DNA from: BOG-931 sp963761525
GTDB lineage: Bacteria > Pseudomonadota > Alphaproteobacteria > Rhizobiales > Xanthobacteraceae
Assembly (NCBI GenBank): GCA_963761525.1
Contig: CAVXHG010000008.1
Span: forward strand, 1,054,001 to 1,118,000
Direction of reading: 5' to 3'
DNA: 64,000 nucleotides
Shown here: positions 55,268-63,677 of the stretch, one piece after another
How the letters are laid out: every line of letters starts with the position of its first letter
Numbering within the stretch: the first letter of the stretch is position 1
The notes under the pieces: generated by a model
What the model saw: the letters and a program-made list of their open reading frames with translations, nothing else
Database searches by the model: none
Told to the model about the DNA's origin: nothing
Position numbers and translations under genes: made by a program

Positions 55268-56043
55268 CTAATACGCAATATCGCCGTTTGGAGCGCGCAA
55301 TGCCGTGGCTGGTCGGCCTTGGCTCGATCGCGCTTTGGCAAGCCGTTGTGTACGGCTTTTCAATTCGCCAGTTTATTCTACCGTCGCCGGTCGCTGTATT
55401 CGCTGCGCTGATCCAGTATCGCGAACCAATCTTTGCCAGCGCCACGTACACTCTCATCAATACGCTGCTCGGATTCGGTATAGGGATTGTCGTAGGCCTC
55501 TTCCTGGGCGTGCTGATCGGTTCATCCCGGCTTTGCTATTCCGGACTCTATCCATTGCTCGTTGGTATTAATTCGATTCCGAAAGCGGCTGTTGTGCCGA
55601 TCTTGGTTATCTGGATGGGCATCGGACAACCACCTGCCGTCACTACAGCATTCATGCTGTCTTTCTTTCCCATAGCCGTGAACGTTGCGACGGGCCTGGC
55701 GACGACCGAGCCGGAACTGGAAGACATCCTGCGCTCGTTAGGCGCTACGCGGTTCGACATTCTTCGGAAAGTAGGTATCCCGCGCTCGCTGCCCTATTTC
55801 TTTGCCTCACTAAAAGTCTCCATCACATTGGCCTTCGTCGGTAGTGTCATTTCTGAAACCCTCGCCTCCAATGACGGCATCGGCTACCTGATGGTTCAGG
55901 CGGCCTCACAATTCCGCACGCCGTTGATGTTTGCTGGGGTGGCGGTTATCGCGGCAATGGGCATCGCCACGTATGTCTTGTTCGTTCTGATCGAACAACG
56001 GTTCACGGGATGGGCTACGCGAGGGCAACACCGTCGGGCTTAA
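55264..56043 (+). CDS. ABC transporter permease, SsuC/TauC-like
   Basis: 259 residues, about six hydrophobic segments. The coupling loop is LEDILRSLGATRFDILRKVG (part of the EAA-type motif), and IPKAAVVPILVIWMGIG is characteristic. It completes the importer begun at 53389. The 124 bases after it carry no gene and lead to the second Bug-type binding protein. Confidence 0.9.
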   Translation: MTNTQYRRLERAMPWLVGLGSIALWQAVVYGFSIRQFILPSPVAVFAALIQYREPIFASATYTLINTLLGFGIGIVVGLFLGVLIGSSRLCYSGLYPLLVGINSIPKAAVVPILVIWMGIGQPPAVTTAFMLSFFPIAVNVATGLATTEPELEDILRSLGATRFDILRKVGIPRSLPYFFASLKVSITLAFVGSVISETLASNDGIGYLMVQAASQFRTPLMFAGVAVIAAMGIATYVLFVLIEQRFTGWATRGQHRRA

Positions 56044-56167
56044 TGCGTGTATAGGCTCCGTAAAGGCGCATTTCCGAGCGTAGACAATTTTTCAGCCGAC
56101 GATAACATTGATTGTCGAATGCGATAAAAAGTTCGGCACATTTAAAAAGCAGCAGGGGAGAGCGCCC

Positions 56168-57130
56168 GTGAAAACGATCGTCCGCGTTTTTATGATGGCC
56201 GCGATCGCATTCAGCCCGGTTTCTAGCCGGGCGCAGACGTATCCCGCCAAGCCGATCAAGATTATCGTGCCTTCGCCCGGAGGAGCCACGACAGATACGT
56301 TGGCGCGTATTATTGCCGAAAAACTTCAAGAAAAATGGAGCCAGCCGGTTGTCGTTGAAAATCGCGGTGGAGCTGCCGGCATTGTCGGAGCCGAAGAAGC
56401 ATTCAAATCTACGCCCGATGGTTACACTCTGTTTTTCTCCTATCCGGCACCCTTGGTCGTGAACAAGGCGCTTTACTCGAAGCTCTCTTATGATCCGGAT
56501 GGCTTTGTTCCGATCTCACTCGTTGCGACCGTCCCGCTTGTGCTTGTTGTCAATCCAAATCTGGCGGTATCTAACGTCCAACAGTTGATCACCTTTGCAA
56601 AGACCCACCCGAACCAACTGAATTATGCCTCGCAGGGCTACGGCACGACGGGCTATCTTGCCGGCGAGCAATTCAAAACAATGGCGGGGATTGAGATCGT
56701 TCACGTCCCGTACAAGGGAAGCACGCCTGCGCTGACCGAACTTCTCGGTGGCCAAGTCCAGATGATGTTCATCGAGCTCAGCACCGTGATTAGCCAAATC
56801 GAGGCGGGCAAGCTGCGTGCCCTCGCCGTAGGTAGCGAAAGTCGCAACCGGATCCTGCCCGATGTACCGGCAATGGCTGAGGTGCTGCCAGGATTCCAGG
56901 CGTCAACCTGGTTCGGGATGGCCGCTCCGCCGGGTGTGCCAGCGGAGATTGTCGGCAAACTCTCGACAGCCGTTTCCGAAGTGGTCCATGAACCGGATGT
57001 GGCTAAGCGGTTCGTCGACATAAGCGCCGATGTAGTAGGCGACACGCCCGCGGAGATGGCGGTGTTTCTGCACCAGGAGCGCGAGCGTTGGGGCAGGGTG
57101 ATCCGCGTATCTGGAGCCAAGGCGCAATAG
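56168..57130 (+). CDS. Bug-family tripartite tricarboxylate transporter substrate-binding protein
   Basis: 320 residues from GTG 56168, preceded by GGGGAG; the open frame begins at 56108 but the signal peptide (VKTIVRVFMMAAIAFSPVSS, cleaved near SRA) fits this start. Signature YPAKPIKIIVPSPGGATTDT and WSQPVVVENRGGAAGIVGA. It is the second Bug protein in this 10-kb block, with no membrane partners. It is convergent with the flavin monooxygenase gene. Confidence 0.88.
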   Translation: MKTIVRVFMMAAIAFSPVSSRAQTYPAKPIKIIVPSPGGATTDTLARIIAEKLQEKWSQPVVVENRGGAAGIVGAEEAFKSTPDGYTLFFSYPAPLVVNKALYSKLSYDPDGFVPISLVATVPLVLVVNPNLAVSNVQQLITFAKTHPNQLNYASQGYGTTGYLAGEQFKTMAGIEIVHVPYKGSTPALTELLGGQVQMMFIELSTVISQIEAGKLRALAVGSESRNRILPDVPAMAEVLPGFQASTWFGMAAPPGVPAEIVGKLSTAVSEVVHEPDVAKRFVDISADVVGDTPAEMAVFLHQERERWGRVIRVSGAKAQ

Positions 57131-57176
57131 AACCGAAGGCATGCCTCGAACGCGCTATCCAGTTTTAGTTGCACTT

Positions 57177-58356
57177 CTAGTTCGCTCTGAGCCCCATCCG
57201 AGCCAAGCGAGGTAACACCTCGGCACAGAAATATGGCGCCTCGTTGAGGTAGTTCACGAAGGAGATCGCGATGCCGCGCACTCCGGCACGGCTGATGGCC
57301 GCGAACTCCTCGGCGATCGAGTTCTGGCGTTCCAACGAACGGATAGCCCCCGATCCCACTATCCGCCTGCAACGATCGTTTGGCAGTATATTCGTCGGCA
57401 GGGGTGTTTTGCCGTGTGATGTTCTTGAGCGCGAGCATTTGCTCGATGGCGGGCCAGTCTGCGCTCTCGACATTGGCGTGGTAGTGGTAGTCTTCCGCCT
57501 CTCGTTGCGTGGGCCGACAGATTACCTGTCCCTGAGTATAGACCTCGATCTCCCGGCCGAATTCGCGTGCTTCCTCCTTGATGCCGCGGACTTGCTGTAC
57601 GATCCGATCGAATGCGGTGACATCAATCGAATCGTCCGCTGTACCGGCAAGTGCAAGGCGGAGCGCCCCAGTCGAGGTGAAGAAGGCATCGCAATTGCGT
57701 AATGCGAAGGCTTGGCCAGGGCCAGACCTCCCGGCGTTCATGATCACCGGGCGAGCGCCAGCATATGGTTTCGGCTTGGCACGCACTCCGGCAAGCTTGA
57801 AGAATTTGCCATCGAAATCGAATTCATCCTCCGACCAGGCCCGCTTGACTACATCGATCCACTCTTGAGCAAATTCATAACGGTTCGCATGTTCCCGCTG
57901 CTGCACGCCGAACATCGCGAATTCATCTTCATTCCAGCCAGCAACGATGTTCAGTCCGAAGCGGCCTTGCCCGATGTGGTCGGCGGTGACGAATTCTTTG
58001 GCAGCGATAACCGGGTGAAACAGCGGCGCATGCACAGTCCCGAAGACGGTGATCCGCTGCGTCGCGGAAAGCAGGCCACAAGCCCAGGTGATAGTCTCAA
58101 GCGTGGTGCCGTGAAAGTCGCTGCTGCCGCCGTAGCCCTTCCAGCGGCCGATTGGCAACAGAAAATCGATGCCCGCCTCATCGGCTATCTGTGCAAGCTT
58201 GAGGCAATCCGGCCAACTTGCAAGCCAGCGCTCCGGCACCAGTGTTGCAGTGCGTGCCGAGGAGCAATTCATCCCGAAGAAGCCGATCTTCAACGCATTG
58301 GCGTTGTGCATCTCGCGGCGACTACGCAAAGATCCGTCTTGATCCGGCAATGACAT
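57177..58356 (-). CDS. flavin-dependent monooxygenase, LLM class (RutA-like), frameshifted
   Basis: About 392 residues once repaired. The luciferase-like monooxygenase fold is shown by ALKIGFFGMNCSSART, FLLPIGRWKGYGGSSDFHG, VTADHIGQGRFGLNIVAGWN and PVIMNAGRSGPGQAFALRNC (each partial). The GRWKGYGG and NIVAGWN blocks place it with RutA, SfnG and related FMNH2-dependent enzymes that can cleave amides or C-N and C-S bonds. The start is ATG 58356 with GAGGAG correctly spaced. As written the frame runs on to 56701; deleting one T of plus-strand 57322-57323 restores TPDSIAEEFAAISRAGVRG (partial) and a normal stop at 57177. No flavin reductase is adjacent. Confidence 0.83.
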
Positions 58357-58631
58357 ACACGCTCCTCGTCATGGCATTTCAGGATTTTTCTGGCGCTCAG
58401 GCAAGCGAAAATCGGGGGGCAGAGCAGCGAGTCGGTCGTGGTGAGGACGGACTGTCGATTAGCTTGACCTGCAGGCATCATCCCAAAGCTACGGCGGCAG
58501 ACACCTTCGACGAATGAGCGAATTCCGCTTCACTACAGGCTCGTTATCGATAGTATTGCGCTTCTTCTCAGATTCGAAACAAATCTCCATCAAACCGCGC
58601 AGATCCGGCGGATGTGGCGCGCGAGGCGAGA

Positions 58632-61130
58632 CTAGAACGTCGCGCGGGCGCCTGCGTAAGCGGCGAATGGCATGCCGGGCAAGAATGTGCGCGGGTCGGT
58701 TAGATTGAGATACGGAAACGAATCCGTCTCGAAGAACGTCCCGTAGACATAATAGTGTTGGTTGAACAAATTGCGGATCAACCCGAATACTTCGACGTTC
58801 TTGGTGAGTTGGTAGGACGAGTGCACATTCACCGTCCAGTAGGCCGGCACTTTCGGATTCTGGTTTGCCTCGTCGCCGACCAGCCACTGACTGCCAACGA
58901 CATTGATGTCTGCGCCGAGCTTCCACGGATCGGTAATCCGATATTCAGCGCCGGCCTTGAAACGAAAGTCGGGAATGCCGGTCAGATGGTCACCGGGGGT
59001 GACAAAGATATTTCCATTCCCGTCGGCAAATGGATTGTTGGGCGATGACAGTGTCAGGGCATTTTGGAACGTGGCGTCGACATAAGTAAGGTTTGCATAA
59101 ACGTTCCAGCGATCGAGTTTGTAGGACGCTGCAGCCTCGACGCCTTGGCGCAATGTGTTGCCGCCGTTCTGGAAGAATTCGCGACCGGGGATTGGACTTG
59201 CAACGTTGATGATATCGTTGACGTTGAGCGTGCGGTAGACGCCGGCGTTCCAGTTAAATGCGCCGCCCGCGATATTGAAATGACCGCGCAGGCCACCCTC
59301 GACAGTGTGCGCAACGACCTGCTTGAGGTCGGGGTCACCGACCAGCGCATTGTCGATCAGGCAAGGGCGAGTCGGATCAGAGCAACCCAGTTCAAGAGGC
59401 GTCGGTGCCCGGTTCGCTTCAGCATAGCTGCCGTAAAGCGTGACATTTGGCGTCAGTTTGTAAGTCGCACCAAACATCGGATTGACGCGATTGTAGTCGT
59501 GGTTGCCGTCGAGTGCAGGCGCATTTCCGAGTTCGTCGGTAAGAACGATTTGCGCATCGTTGAAACGTGCGCCGCCGGTGAGCGACAACCGCGAGGTCAC
59601 ATCGAACGTGTCGGTGGCATAGAACCCGGTATAAAGTGTGCGCGCGCCAAGTCCTACTGGGGCGACATCTCCCGAAGGCTGATCGATATAGATACCGGCG
59701 CCCTGTACCACCGGAAACTGGTCGGCGTTGATGGTGCCGAGTTCGCTGGTCGTGGTGAACTGCACCAACCCGCGATCGACGCTAAAACCAGCGACAAAAC
59801 TATTATCGTGGGCGAACAGTCGTTCTGAAGATGCCACCTGCGCTGATCCGCCGAAGCTGTTGGTGGATGTCCAGGTCCGGTCGATTTCGCCAAGCACGTT
59901 GGGCGCGGCCAACGCTCCGGTGGCCAATACGGTCTGGCCGTTCGTGTTTATCAGAGGGGAAAGGGTTCCAAAGAGATCAGGAAAACACAATTCCGTACCG
60001 GGGGGTGGGCAACTCGTGTTCTGCGCATCGGTGCCGTTGCCGTCGACGTGGGCTTGCCAGAAGCCGCGGTAATAAAGATTGCCTTGCACCGTCAGCGTAT
60101 CGGTGGGTTTCCAGGTGCCGCTGCCTGTGAGGAAGGCGAGTTGGTTATGGGTCGTCTGCGGGACCGTATAGATGCTCGACCAATCCTGGCTGAGCATCTG
60201 GATTGGTGTTGCGGCGGCGGCGCCGAAATTGTTGTCGGCACCGGTGAAGGTGATATGGAATTCGGTCTGGTCACCGCGCGCGCCAAAATCGGCATAGACG
60301 CGACGCAGCTTCGACGGTGAATCGTCGCGCCAACCGGCATCGTCAGTGGCGTCAGCGGTGATATAGGCTGAGAGATTGCCTTTCTGGCCGCCGGCTTCGA
60401 CTGATGTGGTGGCACGGCCGTAGGAGCCAGCGCTGACTTCGCCGGAGATGCCCTGATAGGTGAAACCGTTTTTCATATCGAACGTCATCGCGCCACCGAT
60501 AGCGTTGAGCCCATAAACCGGATTGCTCGGCACCATCGTCATCTGGCTAATCGCGTTCTCCGGGATGAAATCCCAGTTCACGATGTCACCGAATACTTCG
60601 TTGATGCGCACGCCATTCTGATAGACCGCGATGCCTTGCGGCGTGCCGATCACCGGGGAAGCGATAAATCCGCGATAGTTCAGGTCGAGCTGAAACTGAT
60701 TGCCAGTCTGGTCGCTCAATGCGACGCCGGGCAGGGCGCGTGAAATGGCGTCGAGCAGACTTGCCGTGACGGTGTGGTCGAAATCCGGCGCCGCCATGAT
60801 CTGGATATTGGATGGCACCTTGTCGCGATCGATCACTCCAGGCTCAGCATGGGTCACGATATTCTCGGCTCTGCTGGCCGGGGCGGCGATTGTGCCACGA
60901 GAATTCGTCGCTACATCGCCCGAGGCAGCATTAGACTTACGCTGCGGCGGCTTGATCGGCGATACGCCAACGACGGTGATAGTGGGAAGCGCGGAACTCA
61001 GTGCGTTTTGTACCGTGGTTTCTTGCGCCGTAGCAGGATGCGGTCCCAATGCGACCCCAAGGAACAAACCGCACAACACCAAAACTACAGCGGGCACACG
61101 CCCACGAGCAACGCTACAAGCGCCAACCAT
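58632..61130 (-). CDS. TonB-dependent outer-membrane receptor
   Basis: About 832 residues from ATG 61130 (MVGACSVARGRVPAVVLVL), which begins a signal peptide cleaved near ATAQ; the open frame extends to 61355 without support. A TonB-box-like segment (PTITVVGV) precedes the plug domain, which has LLDAISRALPGVALSDQTGN and YGLNAIGGAMTFDM. The barrel ends in RATF with terminal Phe. It is divergent from a PQQ alcohol dehydrogenase with the lanthanide motif, so it may import a lanthanide chelate or PQQ. Sequence alone does not show the ligand. No cobalamin-type riboswitch features were found upstream. Confidence 0.88.
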   Translation of the reverse strand: MVGACSVARGRVPAVVLVLCGLFLGVALGPHPATAQETTVQNALSSALPTITVVGVSPIKPPQRKSNAASGDVATNSRGTIAAPASRAENIVTHAEPGVIDRDKVPSNIQIMAAPDFDHTVTASLLDAISRALPGVALSDQTGNQFQLDLNYRGFIASPVIGTPQGIAVYQNGVRINEVFGDIVNWDFIPENAISQMTMVPSNPVYGLNAIGGAMTFDMKNGFTYQGISGEVSAGSYGRATTSVEAGGQKGNLSAYITADATDDAGWRDDSPSKLRRVYADFGARGDQTEFHITFTGADNNFGAAAATPIQMLSQDWSSIYTVPQTTHNQLAFLTGSGTWKPTDTLTVQGNLYYRGFWQAHVDGNGTDAQNTSCPPPGTELCFPDLFGTLSPLINTNGQTVLATGALAAPNVLGEIDRTWTSTNSFGGSAQVASSERLFAHDNSFVAGFSVDRGLVQFTTTSELGTINADQFPVVQGAGIYIDQPSGDVAPVGLGARTLYTGFYATDTFDVTSRLSLTGGARFNDAQIVLTDELGNAPALDGNHDYNRVNPMFGATYKLTPNVTLYGSYAEANRAPTPLELGCSDPTRPCLIDNALVGDPDLKQVVAHTVEGGLRGHFNIAGGAFNWNAGVYRTLNVNDIINVASPIPGREFFQNGGNTLRQGVEAAASYKLDRWNVYANLTYVDATFQNALTLSSPNNPFADGNGNIFVTPGDHLTGIPDFRFKAGAEYRITDPWKLGADINVVGSQWLVGDEANQNPKVPAYWTVNVHSSYQLTKNVEVFGLIRNLFNQHYYVYGTFFETDSFPYLNLTDPRTFLPGMPFAAYAGARATF

Positions 61131-61386
61131 AAACGCCCCGCCCTTTACTTTTCGGAAATGCTGCCACTTTCCGTAATGGGCGTCACCTCCTGCCTTTGCA
61201 AAGGATGTATGCCTTATGGGTCTCAGGCCAAGGTGCCGGCGAGCACTGCGCGGCCCACCTGCCGACGCGATAAAACTGGCTGCAATCTTTCGATCGGTCT
61301 GCCATGCGCCGATCATCTTGCGAGACGTCCCGGGCCGGCGCATGATTACCTTCAATCGACTCTAAAAAACGTAGGGAGGATTTGCA

Positions 61387-63162
61387 ATGAGACGGTTGTT
61401 GCCCGCGGCTCTGTTGATTGCTCCATTTCTCGCAGCTTCGGCGCTGACGCCGGTGTGCGCGGCGGACATGACTTTCGACCGCGCGCTCAATGCCGGTAAG
61501 GAACCGCAGAATTGGCTGCTTTATTACGGCAATTACCAGGGCTTCCGGTTCTCCGCGCTCGATCAGATCAACGGCGACAGCGTCAAAAATCTCAAGCCCG
61601 TCTTCAGCGTCGCGCTCGGCGGCCTGCAAAGTGGCGGCCGGTACGCATTCGGCAACCTGGAAGGCACGCCGATCGTCGAAGACGGCATGATGTATGTCAC
61701 CGACGGCTGGGGCAGCGTTTACGCCATCGACGTTTCGAGCGGCACCCGTGGGCTGATCAAGTGGAAGTTCGATCCCGGCATCGATCGGGCCTGGGCCGGC
61801 GACGTCGCCTGCTGCGGCGTCAACAATCGCGGCGTCGCGCTCTGGAAGGATAAGATCATTTCCATCGCGCTCGACGGGCGGATGTTCGAGCTCAACAAGG
61901 CGACCGGCGAGAAAATCTGGGAACGCAAGATCGCCGATCCGGCGCTTGGCGAGACCATCACCATGGCGCCGCTGGTCATTCGCGACCTCGCGATCGTCGG
62001 CCCGGCCGGCGGCGAATTCGGCATCCGCGGCTTCGTCGATGCCACGGACCTCAACACCGGCCAGCAGGCATGGCGGACTTATACGATTCCGGCGCCTGGT
62101 GAACCCGGCAGCGATACCTGGAAGGACGGTCAAAATCGTTGGCAGCATGGCGGCGCGCCAGTCTGGGAAACCGCTACCTATGATGCTGAGAGCGACACGA
62201 TCTATCAGGGCATCGGCAACGCCGGCGCCGACTGGGACCCGCAATATCGCCCGGGCGACAATAAATGGGCGGCAAGCGTGCTCGCGATGAATCCGACCAA
62301 TGGCAAGATCAAATGGGGCTTCCAGTACACGCCGAACGATCCCTACGACTTCGACGAAATATCCGAGCATCCGGTGATCGACACCAAGATCAACGGCAAG
62401 GATCGCAAGCTCATTGTGCACGCTGCGCGTAACGGCTTTTTCTACGCACTTGACCGCACTGACGGTGCTTTCGTTGGCGGCAAGCAATATGTCGACAAGT
62501 TGAACTGGACGACTGGCCTCGATCCGGAGACCGGCCTGCCGGCCAATTACGATCCCAAGGCCGACGTGCAGGTCTATTCGCCCGGCACCCATGGCATGCG
62601 CGGCAACCCGATGGCGACAGTCTGTCCGTCGCATTTCGGCGCCAAGAACTGGGAGCCCACTGCGTATAACCCCAAGCTCAACCTGATCTATGTGCCCTCT
62701 GTCGAAGGTTGCGATGGCCTTGAGACGATCGAGGAGAAGAGCTTTACGGATCAGGGCGGTCCGCTGAAGCCGCGCGATCGCTTCAGCGGCGGCTCGTTCA
62801 AGCTGACCGGCCGCCTGTATGGCAGCCTCAAAGCGCTCGATCCGACAAACGGCGAGACCAAGGCTTCGGTGAAGCTCGATTTCCCGAATTATGCTGGTGC
62901 CTTGGCGACGGCCGGCAATCTCGTCTTCCTCGGCGAGGCGGACGGTACGTTCGCAGCCTATGACGCAAAGACACTCAACAAGGTTTGGACGTACAATGTC
63001 GGTACTGGCATCAATGCGCCGGCGGTGAGCTATTCGGTGAACGGCAAGCAATATATCGCTGTGTTGGCCGGATCGCGGCAGTCGCCGTTCGTCATGCAGA
63101 ACGATCCTGAGCTGAAATATACCTCGACTTCGTCGATGCTTTTTGTGTTCGCACTGAATTGA
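61387..63162 (+). CDS. PQQ-dependent methanol/ethanol-type alcohol dehydrogenase, predicted lanthanide-dependent
   Basis: 591 residues. Signal peptide MRRLLPAALLIAPFLAASAL, cleaved near CAA, so periplasmic. It is an eight-bladed propeller with tryptophan-docking repeats. The adjacent-cysteine ring is C142-C143 in GDVACCGVNNRG. The catalytic Asp is D321 and the residue two further on is D323 (PYDFDE). The Asp-x-Asp pair is the mark of lanthanide-using enzymes (XoxF, ExaF, PedH), whereas calcium enzymes have Ala or similar there. No C-terminal haem domain is present, so it needs a separate cytochrome, encoded next. The start is ATG 61387 with GGGAGG upstream. No PQQ synthesis genes are in the window. 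Confidence 0.9.
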   Translation: MRRLLPAALLIAPFLAASALTPVCAADMTFDRALNAGKEPQNWLLYYGNYQGFRFSALDQINGDSVKNLKPVFSVALGGLQSGGRYAFGNLEGTPIVEDGMMYVTDGWGSVYAIDVSSGTRGLIKWKFDPGIDRAWAGDVACCGVNNRGVALWKDKIISIALDGRMFELNKATGEKIWERKIADPALGETITMAPLVIRDLAIVGPAGGEFGIRGFVDATDLNTGQQAWRTYTIPAPGEPGSDTWKDGQNRWQHGGAPVWETATYDAESDTIYQGIGNAGADWDPQYRPGDNKWAASVLAMNPTNGKIKWGFQYTPNDPYDFDEISEHPVIDTKINGKDRKLIVHAARNGFFYALDRTDGAFVGGKQYVDKLNWTTGLDPETGLPANYDPKADVQVYSPGTHGMRGNPMATVCPSHFGAKNWEPTAYNPKLNLIYVPSVEGCDGLETIEEKSFTDQGGPLKPRDRFSGGSFKLTGRLYGSLKALDPTNGETKASVKLDFPNYAGALATAGNLVFLGEADGTFAAYDAKTLNKVWTYNVGTGINAPAVSYSVNGKQYIAVLAGSRQSPFVMQNDPELKYTSTSSMLFVFALN

Positions 63163-63677
63163 GTATTCGCAGGTATCCAGTCGCGTTGCTGTTGATCGTC
63201 GCAGTGCTGGCGGCGATCGCAGCAGAGCGCGCATACGCACAGGACACCTCGTCTGCCGAGCAGGCGCGGGTGATCGCGCAGGGCAAGGACATCTTCAAGA
63301 CCAAGGCGACGTGCCAGTTCTGCCACAAGTGGGATGCGTCGGGCGATCAAGGCTACGGCGGCAATGCGCTATCGTTGCGGGCCACCAAGCTGACCCCGAC
63401 GCAGGTCGCCGAGACCATCAAATGCGGCCGTCCCGGCACCGGCATGCCGTATCACGATCAATTCGCCTATACCGACAAACGCTGTTACGGCATGACACGC
63501 GCCGATCTCGGCAATGACATACCGCCAGAGCCGAACTCGTTCCTCAACTCCGATGAGATCGATGCTGTGGTGAAATATCTGTTTGCCACCGACGTCGGGC
63601 GCGGTCCCTCGACCTACGATGATTGCGTCGCTTTCTGGGGCACAGAGACCCGCCAGTGCGATTCGATGAAACCGTAA
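63159..63677 (+). CDS. c-type cytochrome, probable electron acceptor of the PQQ dehydrogenase
   Basis: 172 residues from TTG 63159, overlapping the dehydrogenase stop by four bases. Signal peptide RRYPVALLLIVAVLAAIAAE, then one haem motif C52-Q-F-C55-H56. A Met in the GTGMPYHDQF block is a likely axial ligand. Additional Cys residues (KCGRPG, RCYGM, TRQCDS) suggest a disulfide. It overlaps the next gene by one base (TAATG). Confidence 0.85.
   Translation: MSIRRYPVALLLIVAVLAAIAAERAYAQDTSSAEQARVIAQGKDIFKTKATCQFCHKWDASGDQGYGGNALSLRATKLTPTQVAETIKCGRPGTGMPYHDQFAYTDKRCYGMTRADLGNDIPPEPNSFLNSDEIDAVVKYLFATDVGRGPSTYDDCVAFWGTETRQCDSMKP

Noticed and set aside
56701..57321. Long C-terminal extension of the flavin monooxygenase
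   Set aside because: Sequence after the join is unrelated to the family and overlaps the Bug gene on the other strand; the other frame supplies the normal C terminus ending at 57177.
61131..61386. Cobalamin or other riboswitch upstream of the TonB receptor
   Set aside because: I looked for the B12-box and paired elements on the minus strand and did not find them.
61183..63240. 685-codon open frame on the minus strand
   Set aside because: It lies opposite the PQQ dehydrogenase and has no family motifs; it is a by-product of GC-rich codon use. The real gene has a signal peptide, ribosome site and active-site motifs.
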